Shown one piece after another: positions 23,250 through 34,680 of a stretch of DNA of 64,000 bases. Source of the stretch: Catonia carolina (taxonomy: Eukaryota; Arthropoda; Insecta; Hemiptera; Achilidae). The position numbers were made by a program, and so were the translations under genes. The stretch's first letter is position 1. Each line of letters begins with the position of its first letter. The notes under the pieces are model-generated. The model ran no database searches. It saw only the letters and a list, made by a program, of their open reading frames with translations, and was not told the DNA's origin. The stretch covers positions 53,649,001-53,713,000 of the forward strand of contig JAQMRL010000006.1 of the NCBI GenBank assembly GCA_035578175.1, given 5' to 3'.

Positions 23250-23772
23250 TTCAACGGCGCTTCATGGTGACATTATATTTTCCGTATACAAATATTCTAA
23301 CCTTCCAATGCAATAAAAAACTTCATCTCCTACATTCTCGAAATACGCCTGTAAACTACACAGCATTTTCATCTCTTCCTGGCTGTTGTGCACGGGTGCT
23401 AGTTCGCTATCTTTTTCATCATTGCTCTCTTCTTTTTTTTCAGTTTCCATACCTTCCCGCCTACTAGAACTTCATTAACAATGTCAACATCGTTTCTCTC
23501 ACTGGTAACAAATACATAGTCATCTACAGAAACAAACATGGAAAATGGTAGGGTATCGAGTTCATCTTCATCAGGTAGATTTACCAAAATTTCCGTGCCG
23601 TCACGTCATTTGCTAAACTTAGAATAACGAATAAAAACTTTGAATTAACAAAAATTTTATTTCAAAATTTAAAATTACGAAGTTAGATTTAACATTAGTT
23701 TGTAAACAAAATGACGGGGACAAATAATTTCTTCGAATTAATGAAAATTTTGAATTACCAAGATTTCACTGT
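23250..23772 (-). pseudogene. Tigger/pogo transposase C-terminal fragment
   Basis: Minus-strand frames contain VNLPDEDELDTLPFSMFVSV-type sequence and an acidic tail with LQAYFENVGDEVF, resembling the C-terminus of Tigger transposases. The element's outer end is probably the GAAATCTTGG...-type terminus finishing CACTGTA at about 23772. Frames are broken and no catalytic domain remains. Confidence 0.55.
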
Positions 23773-23916
23773 AGTTTTTTTAACATTATTTATTATATTG
23801 AAATATTTCTTTATTATGATGAATTTAAATAAAAGACACATTATACACCTAATTTGTTTGTGGTCATAGAGCATGACCAAATGGCGTCAAGTTTCGGAAT
23901 TCTTGTGTACAGAATA

Positions 23917-24692
23917 TAGTAGGCCCTCACATTACGATCGTAATTCGTTCCGATGAACAATCGTAAAGCGAAAATATTGTATTGTGAGACCAATCATTAG
24001 ACCTATATACAATTCCACATGAAATTTATATTCGCCTGTACCTACAGATAACCCTATACATTCTTCAAATAGCGCTGATTTCAGTACAAATGATTTGACA
24101 ATAGGTATAATTATAAAAAAATGCCTTTTTGAATTGTGTTTGATCTATCAGACACTTTAACGTCTTTTAAAACTGACTTTTGCTTTACAATCGTGGAAAT
24201 TGTAGACTGGGAATAACCATACTGGCGAACCAATTCATTTATCCTAGCCCCTTCATTATGTTTTTTTATAATTTCTTGCTTTTCTTTAATAGAAAATTTA
24301 CTTTTTATGCGTGATTTAGGACCCATTTTCACTATAACTACAGTAACGTACACAGGAAACATGGTACCAAAACTATAAAGAATACGTATGTATAATAACA
24401 CGACAGACACTACGGCACAGATGCTAAACCGATAACCAAGGCGATACGCGTAACACTACTAATTAGTATTGGTGCTATGATAAAACTAAAATACAGAAAC
24501 AACCTTAGCTGATGATGAGAGGGTGTGGGTAGCATGGTCGAGGGTATCTTGACAAGAGAGAGGGAGTACATTCGATCAGAACTTCTTACTGTAGGGGTTG
24601 ACGATTGGCGGGTCAGGTGTGACTTTGGGAATCCGATAACTAATTTGATGACACATCGTAAAGTGAAATATCGTAATGTGAGGATCCACTGT
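23917..24692 (-). mobile_element. short Tigger/pogo-type element
   Basis: TIR CCTCACATTACGAT at 23925-23938 and its complement ATCGTAATGTGAGG at about 24670-24683, ending CACTG then TA. It is about 776 bp and keeps only the DNA-binding end of the transposase. Confidence 0.8.
24111..24326 (-). pseudogene. CENP-B/pogo N-terminal helix-turn-helix remnant
   Basis: From ATG 24326 the frame encodes basic SRIKSKFSIKEKQEIIKKH, then LVRQYGYSQSTISTIVKQK, a typical pogo/CENP-B N-terminal helix-turn-helix. It stops after about 71 residues, before the second DNA-binding and DDE domains. It could bind its TIRs if expressed but could not transpose. Upstream residues in the frame (24410-24329) are unlikely to be coding. 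Confidence 0.75.
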
Positions 24693-24736
24693 ACAACTTT
24701 TTAATACCCACGTAGTATTCAATATTTTAACACTAA

Positions 24737-25948
24737 AGCCGAATGTACACGGTTCAATTCGGTTGCTCAATGAAATTGAATAGTATACATTATATTTCAA
24801 CCACATTTTATTCAATAAAATTAAACATTGACTGGCTTTCTACTTTTGTTCAATGTCGTTGATCAATACGGTAGATTCAACAAAATTGAATTGCGTAATC
24901 CGTGCGTGTTCCGGGATTTAGGCCGGGCATATACTGGAGTGCAGGTGGCACAGGTCATTCGAGACGGACACGAGCAGGGCAGGGCAGGCAGAGCAGATAT
25001 TTCTCCCAGCGTATACTGGAGATGCAGGAAAGGCGAATATTTTTTTCAGGTTCAAAAGTAGCTCATGTTTGGCCATTTAGCGCATTGGATCATTTTAGTG
25101 TGAGTAATAGGTTAGTATCGGATTCGTCTGATTCCGTTATAGAATTAATTTTACTTGTATTGTAGTGAATTACTCAATTGTACTGTAATTCAAAGCGAAT
25201 GAAGAAAATTTTATGGCAAAGTGACTTTATAAAAAAACGTAAAACGCTTAGTAAGTTCAGTTAACACAAGTTTGACGATACTACATTCAAGAATTATACT
25301 AGGTTTACAACTGAATAGTTTTTCATGTAATCAGCACAAATTGTATTAGCTTCTCTTAGACCAACATGTTTCCTGCTCAACGCGTGTACTAAAACTGTGC
25401 CTCGACTACAAACTGTGGCTGCTCGACACAAGACACGTTGCTGTGCCACATATGTCTGCCTCCCAATATACGGTACGCTACAGACAACAATGGGTGCACA
25501 GTTTTCGCTCCTGCCCTGCCTGTCCAGAACTGCGCCACCTGAACTCCAGTATATATCCGGCCGTAAAGGCGGTGAACTGCATTTTAATTTTTAGTATGAT
25601 AGCTTTGAGGTTTGTCACACAGTTGTTCAAAATGTATAATGGACATATGTAAATGTCTCGAGGTCTTCTTTTTAAAGTTCTTTTAATACATTTTCAGAAG
25701 CGCCGAATAAAAAATTTAATTTTCTTTCCAATATTCCTGATCATGTCTAAATAATACCACTGTTGCTTTTTGTGCATCTTTGCGATTTTATGCACATCTC
25801 TATTAAGTTTTTCAAAATTATTCGAACTACTAATCTAATAACTTCATTTGATACCATGGTTTTAACATTAAGCCTAACTGTTCAATTGCATTGAACCATG
25901 TAGATGAATTCAATTGATTCAACCCCACTAAACTGTGTATATTCAGCT
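24737..25948. mobile_element. outer MITE with TAA target duplication
   Basis: Ends AGCCGAATGTACACGG and the complement of AGCTGAATATACACAG, with TAA on each side (24734-24736, 25949-25951). This suggests PIF/Harbinger type. It has no transposase and contains an inner MITE. Confidence 0.65.
24921..25562. mobile_element. inner GC-rich MITE
   Basis: Inverted repeats of about 65 bp starting GGCCGGGCATATACTGGAGT. TTA precedes and GTAA follows. The arms are much richer in GC than the surroundings and contain GCAGGGCAGG-type repeats. It is nested in the outer MITE. Confidence 0.75.
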
Positions 25949-26097
25949 TAACTTTAGAATTCTACTGATAAACTCAAAATCTGTTAACTTGTAAATGAAC
26001 AAATTTGTTGAAAATGAATGTTCTGTAAAAGTAGAAAATTATTCGTAAAAGTTTACAATATTTGTAAGATTTAATAACCAAGTATCATATTTATTTT

Positions 26098-26179
26098 CAT
26101 AATCAGAACTTACGAAAGGCAATTTACTTCACTAACATCTTCATCTTCATAATCAGAACTTACGAAAGGCAATTTACTT
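26098..26179 (-). repeat. 50-bp tandem duplication at the 3' end of exon 6
   Basis: AATCAGAACTTACGAAAGGC occurs at 26101 and 26151. Each unit contains TTTC followed by GTAAGT on the minus strand. The second unit shifts frame and supplies the stop codon. Confidence 0.9.
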
Positions 26180-27853
26180 TTAATTTCTTCAAGTCGTTGA
26201 GAAATAATTAATTTTAAAACGTAATGTTCAATCGATTCTAAGTGACGCGAATAAAAATTTTCATCGCATATTAAAGTAATGCAACAATCGCACTCGTATA
26301 TTTTGGTGTCTTGATTAGAAATAACATTATTATTATGAGTATTACTTCTTACATGACGTGTGTACACAGATTCTCTGGTTTCAACAAAATCGCATGGATT
26401 ACATAAAAATAAATAACGTATTTTAAGTCCTTTAGTACCACACATCGTATCGAAAAATAATTTCTTACAAATATTCACTATTAAAGATTTAAATTCTTTG
26501 TTAGAAACATTATTTATGGATGGTTCAAATTCTGATTTAACTTCTTCAAAAATGTTTCGATTAAATTTTTTATTTTGGATATTCAAATGAATGTAAGAAT
26601 ATAAAAAATCAACATTTTTATGTATTTTCGTGGTTGTATGATATGAATAAAATGCATCATTACAGAATATTACTGAGTTACAATGACAACTATGAAATTT
26701 CATATCTAAGTCAGAAATTGAGTTTTTCTTATGATCTTCACCATCAACATGTTGTAACCATTCAAGCTGGTTCGATTCAATATAATTACAAGGAAAACAA
26801 AAAAAAATATAATATCCATTTAATTCTAAAACATTTATGTCGTCAATTATACTTTCAAAAAAGTTATCAATTAGTACAGAACTCAACTTATAATCCATTT
26901 TTTTTAACAATTTTCTTTCAATGTGATTTACTGAAGTATTGCACTTAGTTTCGTTGACATCTACATTTCCAGAGTCTTGATCGGTCTTGATGTTCATTAA
27001 TTTTTGTTGAATAATATTTTTTAGTGCTTTATGTCCATCAGATATTTGATGTTTACAATAAAAATCTTGATTGCAAATGATCGAGATACCGCAATCACAA
27101 TTATATTGTTTATAATCCGGTTCTAAAGTTTTGTTGTATTTATGAGAATAATTTTTTAAATGGTTTGAACAACTGTTATTTTTTAATAAAGATTCTACGC
27201 ATAAACAACAAAATAATCCATAGTTTATTTTACTATCTGTTGTAGAAGATGCGATTGTAATTCTTTCGATCACATGTTGAATGTGATTGTATAGACCAAC
27301 AGTATTATTATAAAAATCGATTGATTTTATTAAATCGCTTGAAACCGATACACCTACATTCGGATTTTGTTCGCCAAAATTAATTTTTCCAGTGGTGATT
27401 TCTAGTATTCTAGATGAAATAACATTTTTTAATCTATCATGTTCTTTTGATATTTTATGAACTGAAAAAAATATATCATCAGATAAGATTGTTGTGAAAC
27501 AATCACAAAAACGTACCTCACATAACAAGTTCGAAACTTTATTTTTATGCTTAGATTTATTAATATGAATATTCCAATGATTTGATTGTTTAGCGGTGAA
27601 GTTACATGGGACACAACAAAATGCATATGTTTGATTACGTACATCAATTCTTGCTGGTTTGTCTGTGTAAAACTGTACGAGTTCATTGAAAATATCTCTG
27701 AAAACATTAACGATGGTAATATTAGACAGATTAACGACTCTGTATTTTACAGTACGCTTTTTTACACAACCTTCAGATTTCTTCAACTCAATTTTGTAAA
27801 ATAAATCCTTTATTAAAATTGTACTTGTTTCGTTACCAAAATCAATTTCTGTC
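26110..27853 (-). CDS. zinc-finger/RRM gene, exon 6: C-terminal eight-finger array
   Basis: Starts after the acceptor TTTTTTCCAG (AG at 27855-27854). The one-base overhang joins exon 5 in frame (AG|G gives Arg). The first 60 residues or so complete the RRM-like fold. Four pairs of fingers follow. The first of each pair is C-x2-C...H-x5-H; the second is CxC-x5-C-x7-H-x5-H, for example YNCDCGISIICNQDFYCKH. In the first pair's second finger the third Cys is Ser. The stop is at 26112-26110 and a minus-strand AATAAA follows at 26095-26090. A GTAAGT donor also lies about 60 bp before the stop, so a further exon is possible. The upstream TTG at 27786 is not a start; the exon is internal. RNA or dsRNA binding is inferred from the U1-type fingers plus RRM. 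Confidence 0.85.
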
Positions 27854-27973
27854 CTGGAAAAAATAAGAAGTTAAATATTATTCGTAATAAAATTTTTAAA
27901 TAAAATATGACTGTCTTCCAAGTTTTTTAAAATTTGCAAAATAATAAATAGTTTTTGGTTGAAAAAAATACCG

Positions 27974-28780
27974 CGCTTCTCAACAAATTTGACGTATAGG
28001 GAAATTAACATTGGATAATGTACTGTAAAAATTAATTTTATAACAAGGGTGTAATCGTACTTTTATTACTCCAGTTGTTTGAAAACGGAATAAAAATGAG
28101 TCTACAAAAGATTTCAATAGCTAATAATTTAATTATTTATAAATGAAGGTAAAAACGTTATTAAATTTTGATATAGCACAATACTTACATAAGAAAAAAA
28201 TTTCGCACGCATTGTTCTTTGAACATTAGCCAGGCATGTGAAGTGGTTAGTTAATTTTTACTTTTGATATTACCATACGAGGGGCCGTGAGTTTGAATCC
28301 TACATGCACATGCACACACACACACAAAATTAAAAACTTTTTTTTTGCTAAATAATTTGTTGACTTACTGAAATAAAAAAAACTTTACTAGTTAGTTATA
28401 TTCTGTTGAATTAAAAATTACAATATTATAATTTCAAATGTTTTTCATTATTTAATTAATAATAATTAATGATCAAATAATTAAAAATTAAATAAAAAAG
28501 TTTCAATATGTAGCATTCAAACTCACAGCCTCTCGTACCGTAATATCAAAAACTAAAATAAACTGACCACTTTAACGCTATATTGAAATTGAAAAACACT
28601 CTGGCCTTTATTTATTAATAATTAAATTATTAACTATTAAAATATTTTGTAGACTCATTTTTTATTCTGTCTCCTAATGACTGTAGTAATACAAGTAAGA
28701 TTACACCTTTGCAATATGACTAATGTTGACAGTACATTGTCCAATTTCAATTTCCCTACACGTCAAATTTGTAGGGAAGA
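27974..28780. repeat. foldback element in intron 5, arms of about 300 bp
   Basis: Left arm 27974-28305 is the imperfect reverse complement of right arm 28506-28780. Terminal motif CAAATTTGACGTATAGGGAA. The loop is AT-rich. The nascent gene transcript would form a long hairpin here. Confidence 0.8.
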
Positions 28781-28788
28781 ATGGTATA

Positions 28789-29693
28789 CGAAGAGTGGCT
28801 ATTAAATAACAAGACTGACGATGTAAAAAATTATATTTTTATTTTATACATAATCGCTTATTGTCACCTTTAATATACACTCCTTCTCTATCCCTTCAAC
28901 ACTCCATGCGAATTTTCCATTGTTGGAAACAGTGCTGGAAGTCATCTTCTATCAGAGGACACCTGCCGCTCAAAAATGTTTGTACTGACACTTTGTACCA
29001 GATTGAAAATGACCCAAATTTTTTGGAAACGATCATAACATGTGATGAAACGTGGTTTTTTACTTATGATCCGGAAACAAAGCGCCAATCCATGCACTGG
29101 AAGAGCCGAACTTCACAGAGAGCCAAAAAAGCTCGAATGAGCAAGTCAAAATTTAAAGCAATGATGATTTGTTTTCTTTGATATCCCTGGGATTGTGTAC
29201 CTTCATTGGGTTCCTGAAGGTCAAACTATAAATCAATATTACTACCTTGAGGTACTTTCTAAACTTTCAAAGAGTAAGGAAAAAACGCCCCGAAATGTGG
29301 AAGGACAAATCGTGGGTTCTCCATAAAGACAATGTGCCAGCTCATTCCGCGTTATCTGTCTAGAGGTTCCTAGCCAAGTACAGCATCTCAGTGTTAGAAC
29401 ATCCACCTTATTCACCAGATCTTGCACCATGTGACTCTACCTGTTCCCTAAGGTGAAATCTGAATTAAAAGGGACAAGATTTGAATCTGAGGAACCTGTA
29501 AAAGAGAAAGCGGCACTTGTCCTGAAGGAGGTGACAGAAGATGACTTCTAGCACTGTTTCCAACAATGGAAAATTCGCATGGAGCGTTGTAGGGATAGAG
29601 AAAGAGGTTATATTGAAGGTGACTGTAAGAGTGATTATGTATAAAATTAAATTTTTTATAACGTCAGTCTTGTTATTTAATAGCCACACCTCG
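28789..29693 (+). mobile_element. mariner element D, palindromic deletion derivative
   Basis: Ends CGAAGAGTGGCTATTAAATA and its complement, with TA on both sides (28787-28788, 29694-29695). The first 185 bp or so are an inverted copy of the last 180 bp, so the normal 5' end and transposase N-terminus have been replaced by the inverted 3' end. It is 905 bp. Confidence 0.85.
28930..29460 (+). pseudogene. mariner transposase fragment (element D)
   Basis: Keeps the first catalytic Asp in TCDETWFFTYDPETKRQS and, after a frame change near 29180, INQYYYLEVLSKL. Degraded second and third Asp regions follow (HSALSV, HPPYSPDLAPC). The helix-turn-helix N-terminus is absent. It is inactive. Confidence 0.8.
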
Positions 29694-30000
29694 TATAAGC
29701 ACATTGCCATATAAAATTATAAATAAGTCAGTAAAATTGCATTATTGTACAAGGATTTCAAATTTTTGGACTATTTTCGAACATGTAATTTTGAACCATT
29801 ATAACTAAAGTAAAAATGAAGCAATTTTAGCGAAATTTTAAAAGAAGTAAAGCTTGTATTCTTGTAAACTTTCATGAATTTTTTTAAAAAATGGCTGAGG
29901 GATGAGAGTAGGAGATAAGAAAGATTTGAAGCTGGTGTTTGGTTGTTGTTTACCGCATATCTAGGGTTAACATTTTAGTTCAATAAATTAAAGTACTTAC
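29694..30000 (-). other. remainder of intron 5
   Basis: AT-rich intronic sequence ending at the exon 5 donor (AAG|GTAAGTAC, GT at 30000-29999). No feature is recognised. Confidence 0.6.
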
Positions 30001-30115
30001 CTTGAAAGAATAAGTAACATTGCTAAATTTGGATGACACTTTTTTAAATATCTAATTTGTCCTAGATGTTCAAATGCTTCCGATATTTCATCTTCCATTA
30101 CATCAGGTGGCAGAC
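30001..30115 (-). CDS. zinc-finger/RRM gene, exon 5: core of the RRM-like domain
   Basis: A 115-bp exon between acceptor TTTTATTTAG (AG 30117-30116) and donor CAAG|GTAAGT. Two leading bases complete a Gly codon with exon 4 and two trailing bases join exon 6. It encodes LPPDVMEDEISEAFEHLGQI then RYLKKCHPNLAMLLILS: end of strand 1, helix 1, strand 2 and the start of strand 3 of an RRM fold. The aromatic residues usual in RNP1 are not obvious, so RNA contact may be non-canonical. It is too short to be found as an ORF. Identification rests on splice sites, phase and fold pattern. Confidence 0.82.
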
Positions 30116-30276
30116 CTAAATAAAATACTGAAAGTTATTCACTACAAAGTTATAATCCACACTGTGATAAAAAATTTAATGTGAAACACTCACACAACTT
30201 TCTTGTGCTAATGAAAATTATGAAAAATACAACCTAACATTAATAATAAAACATTAGAAATAAAAAACATAAACTA

Positions 30277-30911
30277 ATTTTAATTGAAATATATATTTCT
30301 AACCACCAGAATACGGTAACTTGAAACACTTACCAATGTTTATAGCCCTTTCGTGTATCTTGTACACATCTTCAGTAAATTAAAATTTTTTACGTCAAAA
30401 TTTAAAACTTCCTGCTCCTACCATGGTAGATAAGGAATAGTCGATTCTTATATTTAAAACAGTCTTGCCAACTTAATCAATTGATTGTCATATTCAATCT
30501 GTGTGTTCATTAATTTATCCCTGTTATTGTATTTATAAATATAAATTTTTCCAAAATTTCAATTTCATTTTGTCTGTAAAATATTATTATTATTTCATCT
30601 GTAAAATATTATATTTATAAATACAATAACAGGGAAAAATTAATGAACACACAGATTGAATATGACAATCAACTGATTAAGTTGGCAAGACTGTTTTAAA
30701 TATAAGAATCGACGATTCCTTATCTACCATGGTAGGAGCAGGAAGTTTTAAATTTTGACGTAAAAAATTTTAATTTTCTGAAGATGTGTACAAGATACAC
30801 GAAAGCGCTATAAACATTGTTAAGTGTTTTATGTTACCGTATTCTGGTGGTTAGAAATATATATTTCAATTTTAAATAATACGGCTGTTTAAAATCTTAC
30901 ATAGGATGTTT
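30277..30911. repeat. foldback element, arms of about 270 bp
   Basis: Left arm (about 30285-30545) and right arm (about 30598-30880) are near-perfect reverse complements, with shared CTACCATGGTAG and CCACCAGAATACGGTAA. The outer right end is ACATAGGATGTTT. A shorter relative is at 52.67-52.99 kb. Strong hairpin potential in intron 4. Confidence 0.9.
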
Positions 30912-32127
30912 GAAAAAATAAAAACAAATTTTAATCACGAGTGAATAATGCAAAATGAAAACCAACCTTAGGGTAAGTGCACAGTGAACACTGGTTGCTT
31001 ACAAGTGGGAGCCTGCTAATAGGAATAGGCCATTATATTTTAATCGGACGTCTCACAGTAAACGCTGGTGGAGAAAGCTGCGCGCTGGTCATTTGCGCCT
31101 ATCAGCTCATTGGTTTGTTTTGAATAAACCTGCCTGCTGCTTGCTGGCAGGTTGCTAAATGTACTTGGCGTCGTATAATACATATTCATAAATAATAACA
31201 ACTTGTTAATTAATTTTTAACAAATGTTTATAAAACTAACTTTAAAAGATTATTACTGGCCACAATTACGGGGTAGTCAAAAAGTTCAAAATATGTTTAA
31301 AATATTCAAAGTAATCACAAATCTTTCTGCCGGTAATATTGGTTGCTTGTACAAGTTGCACCATTGTTTTTGAAAACAAGTTCTAGTTTAGACAATATAA
31401 AATTAAACGTTTCCAGAGTCATTCTCATGTATTTAAAATACCTATCTCTATCTTTTTTTAATTGTGGAAAAAGATAATTAGGCCGAACAATTTTCTGTTC
31501 TTATTAACACGTTCAGCACGGATGCCACCTTAAGGCGTCAAATCGAGGTTCATTCCAGAGACGAATGACGCCTTAAGGCGTCATATACAATACCACATTT
31601 CTATAGCTTTTTATAAATCGCTGGTATACTGGCAGTGATAGTAAAGGTTGTTAAGGGGTTCAGATCTATTCTACGAGCGCCACTGTGAAGATCGTCTTTC
31701 GTTACCAACTGCCGGGAATTTTTGACGAATTTTTTAAATTGTAGTCTATTCGAACGTCCTAGTGCCGTGTAATTTTATTGTTTTATTTAATTATATCAAT
31801 TATTCTACGAATTTCTTCGTTTCCAGTGACTTCTTTACAAATAAAACGTAAGAATAATACATTTTTACGTAAAAATAGTTTAATTATTACTCAAAAGAAA
31901 AATTTCTGTTACTTTCTGAACTCGCGATTTCTATGCACTGTGTTTCTTTTGCAGGTTTTTGTGTTTTTATAAAGTAATAAGCTTTATTACTACTGTATTA
32001 CTTAATTATTTAATGTATTTTATTTATTTAAATTTTTTGAATTAAATAAACATAACATAACATAACATGTTTCATTATCAAACATAATTGTATTTTTCTA
32101 TTTTACACAAGACAATAATTTTCATTT

Positions 32128-32665
32128 TTTTTTTTTAGGCCCTCATTGGAGCAAAATTAATCGATTTATAGAAGATCCCTAGTTGTTTCTCCTATCCGCC
32201 CAGTAGTTCTTCATCCTTTGCGACACTCTCGCCCTATCCTCCACAGTCCAATGTCTGTTTGTCTGCCTTTTAGGTACTTCTGGAAATTTCGTGTTTGGAT
32301 TTTTGATCTTATATCCTTCTTCTCTGTTCAAAATCTGTGTCTCTGAGATATCCAGGTCCTGCAGATCCTGTTGAACTTCCTCAAACCAGGCGTACTTGAC
32401 TTTGGTTCTCAAAAAGAAATCCAGTACCTGTCTGGTAAATCTGGATTCTGGCAGTCTCCTAAGATGTCCAAAGAACCCAACTCTTCTCTTCCTCATTATC
32501 TCTGAAATTTCCTCATTTTCCCTGTATAGAACCGAATTTGGCAACAACCTATACTCATTGTCTACTCTGTGCTTTTTGTTTATTATTGTTCTGAGGATTC
32601 TTCTCTCTGTCTTTCTAAGGTCCTCCATCCTCCCACAGTGCCTCAACCTGCCCAAAGTCTCACAC
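32128..32665 (-). mobile_element. 5'-truncated LINE inside the piggyBac-like element
   Basis: A T-run at 32127-32138 is the poly-A tail of a minus-strand LINE whose C-terminal coding end follows. The 5' end is truncated near 32665. Confidence 0.8.
32179..32655 (-). pseudogene. LINE ORF2 C-terminus
   Basis: An open frame of about 158 codons: TERRILRTIINKKH, then IMRKRRVGFFGHLRRLPESR, a common C-terminal region of RTE/Jockey-type insect LINEs (R-R-I-L-R ... F-x-G-H-x-x-R). It then becomes basic and ends YWADRRNN. The reverse transcriptase and endonuclease are missing, so it is a remnant although open. Confidence 0.8.
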
Positions 32666-34064
32666 GTTTAATAATAATTTATTTAATAATTTATACGTAT
32701 TAATTTTTCTAATAACTAAAAAATGAATTTCAAATATAAATTTCGTAGAAACAACAAACGTGTATAATACCGTACTGTATTTAGCCGGTGAGTAGATGAG
32801 CAAATAAGTAAGATCGTTCCGGGGACGAATGACGCCTTAAGGCGGCATGGTATTTTTTCACTGCAATGGCGGGTCGGCACAGCGAAGCATCCGTGATTCC
32901 AGCCGCCGTGCTGAACGTGTTAATGGTATAGTCTTTAAATAATAATAATTTTGTGGAAACGTTTTCCATTAGAAATAATTCATCACTGCTGCTACTGGAA
33001 CTCATATTGAATACAGACAGCTGAATGAAGGTTAAGAGCGCGCGTAGTTACATGCTCCCACTATGCGCGTTCGCCATCGTGAATCAGTACCTGCGACCAG
33101 CATTCACTGTGTACTTACCCTTAGTTTGGCTTAATAATACAGAAAATCACCCTGACACTAAAATAGGCTCTGTAGAGAAAAATGCTTTAAATAAAAGTTG
33201 TAGATCTTTTAATTTCCTATAAATTTGATTATATACATTTTTGTTGTATAATGCATACTAAGGCTGAAATCTTTCAAAAATCAATCACAGTAAACGCTAG
33301 TGGAGAAAGCTGTGCACTGGTCATTTGCGCCTATCAGCTTACTGATAGGCGCAATTAATTTAATTGTACCTATCAGTGAACTTTCTCTTTTTCTTGAGAA
33401 AAAGCACGTTTTCTTGAGAAAAAACAGAAAATCGCTAATTACCGCTAAATGACGCATTATACAAAAAAATGTTTGAAATAAAAGTTGTAGGATTTTACAT
33501 TCTCTACAACTTTAATTGAATAAACTTTTGTGCTAAAATGCATATTAAAGCCGCAATCTTAAAAAAACAATTTTTTTACGTGAAAACAGCCTCACCAAGA
33601 ATTTCAGCAAACATGGCGCCTACTCTATCTTGTAAAGCATAAAAAAATGTAGTAAACGAGGTAATTTAAAAAAAAAAATCATTATTTTTGCGTTTTTGAG
33701 AAAATCGCAAAAAAGTGAAAAATTACACGAATAAACTACTACTTCTGGTTGACCGATTTTGATGAAATGTTCGTGTTGGGTCTGGAAGTGGTACGTAATT
33801 TAATTTTTAAGTTTCAAGTTCGTACGATGTTCCGTTCTTGAGATATTCTGTTCACACACACACAGACCAATCGCTAAAAACATGTTTTTTGGGTTCAGGG
33901 GGTCTGAAAACATGTAAATCCGGTGAAAACTCGATTTCAAAAAATCAACATGAAAACAATACTTTCCTTCCTATATATTCATATAGGCAAGAGAAAGTAT
34001 AAAAGAATTTAACCGTACTAGAAATATTAAAACTTGATTTAATTAGGCCAATATTGGTTTTTGT

Positions 34065-34200
34065 AAGTTTATTTTTTTATGTCGCATCTACAGCTCTATT
34101 AGCGACTACCCTGGGATTTAACTTGGGAAATTCCCAGACTGTAGCCAGGAATCGAACCCAGGACCTCCGTATTGCTACCACAATACTATAGAGGAGGCTT
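34065..34200 (-). repeat. tRNA-derived SINE remnant
   Basis: The minus strand has box B-like GGGTTCGATTCC and the same AGTCGCTAATAG...GATGCGACAT 3' motif as the SINE at 13.96-14.16 kb. Confidence 0.65.
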
Positions 34201-34680
34201 AATTATATTGTATTACACTAAAAATATATGATTATAATACCGATTTACAACTCAAATAATATCATCATTTATACAATAATGATAATATATTATAATAATA
34301 AAACTTCCATCATCATTCAAAGACATGTTGCAAAACGATGAACTACGCACGCGCTGCACAAAATAAAAAATTTGTAGGTTATAAACAAACTTAGTAAACA
34401 TACGTTAAAATAACCACATACAGGAAATAAAACTTTCGAGAAGCGCTTTAGTGGTGTATTTTACAGCTAAAAATTTAAAATAATGTTTATAACATAAGAA
34501 ATGTCGTCCATTTACGTTCAATCAGTTAATACAACGTGAGGAATTTGAAGACGCCAAATGACGGGATTCGCAAAACAGAAAAATTTCATGACTATATCAA
34601 TAAACAGGGTCAGCAGCAAAATTTGTTAACAAGAAACAATAGTAAACGATCCAAGCAGCAGAAATGAAGTTCCATAGACC
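34201..34680. other. intron 4, nothing recognised
   Basis: AT-rich and without repeats or ORFs that I can place. Confidence 0.5.

Larger units (their letters stand above)
31508..32919. mobile_element. piggyBac-like non-autonomous element
   Basis: TIR CACGTTCAGCACGG and its complement CCGTGCTGAACGTG, flanked by TTAA (31504-31507, 32920-32923). Subterminal GACGAATGACGCCTTAAGGC occurs near both ends. It encodes no transposase and contains a LINE fragment. Confidence 0.85.
30971..33120. mobile_element. Harbinger-like MITE with TTA target duplication
   Basis: TIR GGGTAAGTGCACAGTGAAC against the complement GGGTAAGTACACAGTGAAT, with TTA at 30968-30970 and 33121-33123. Without the inner piggyBac-like element it is about 0.73 kb. 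It has no transposase. Confidence 0.8.
30171..33999 (+). mobile_element. GGCAAGAGAAAGT element with nested insertions (intron 4)
   Basis: The left end resembles GTGTGAAACACTCACAC (30180) and the right end has the hairpin CCTATATATTCATATAGG then CAAGAGAAAGT (33970-33998). The body is collinear with the 37.36-38.32 kb copy. It is interrupted by a foldback (30277-30911) and a Harbinger-like element (30971-33120). A piece resembling the latter (about 33285-33370) also sits in its body. Confidence 0.75.

Noticed and set aside
27784..27786. Start of a separate zinc-finger gene at 27786
   Set aside because: The codon is TTG. A good splice acceptor at 27855-27854 and phase agreement with 30001-30115 show an internal exon.
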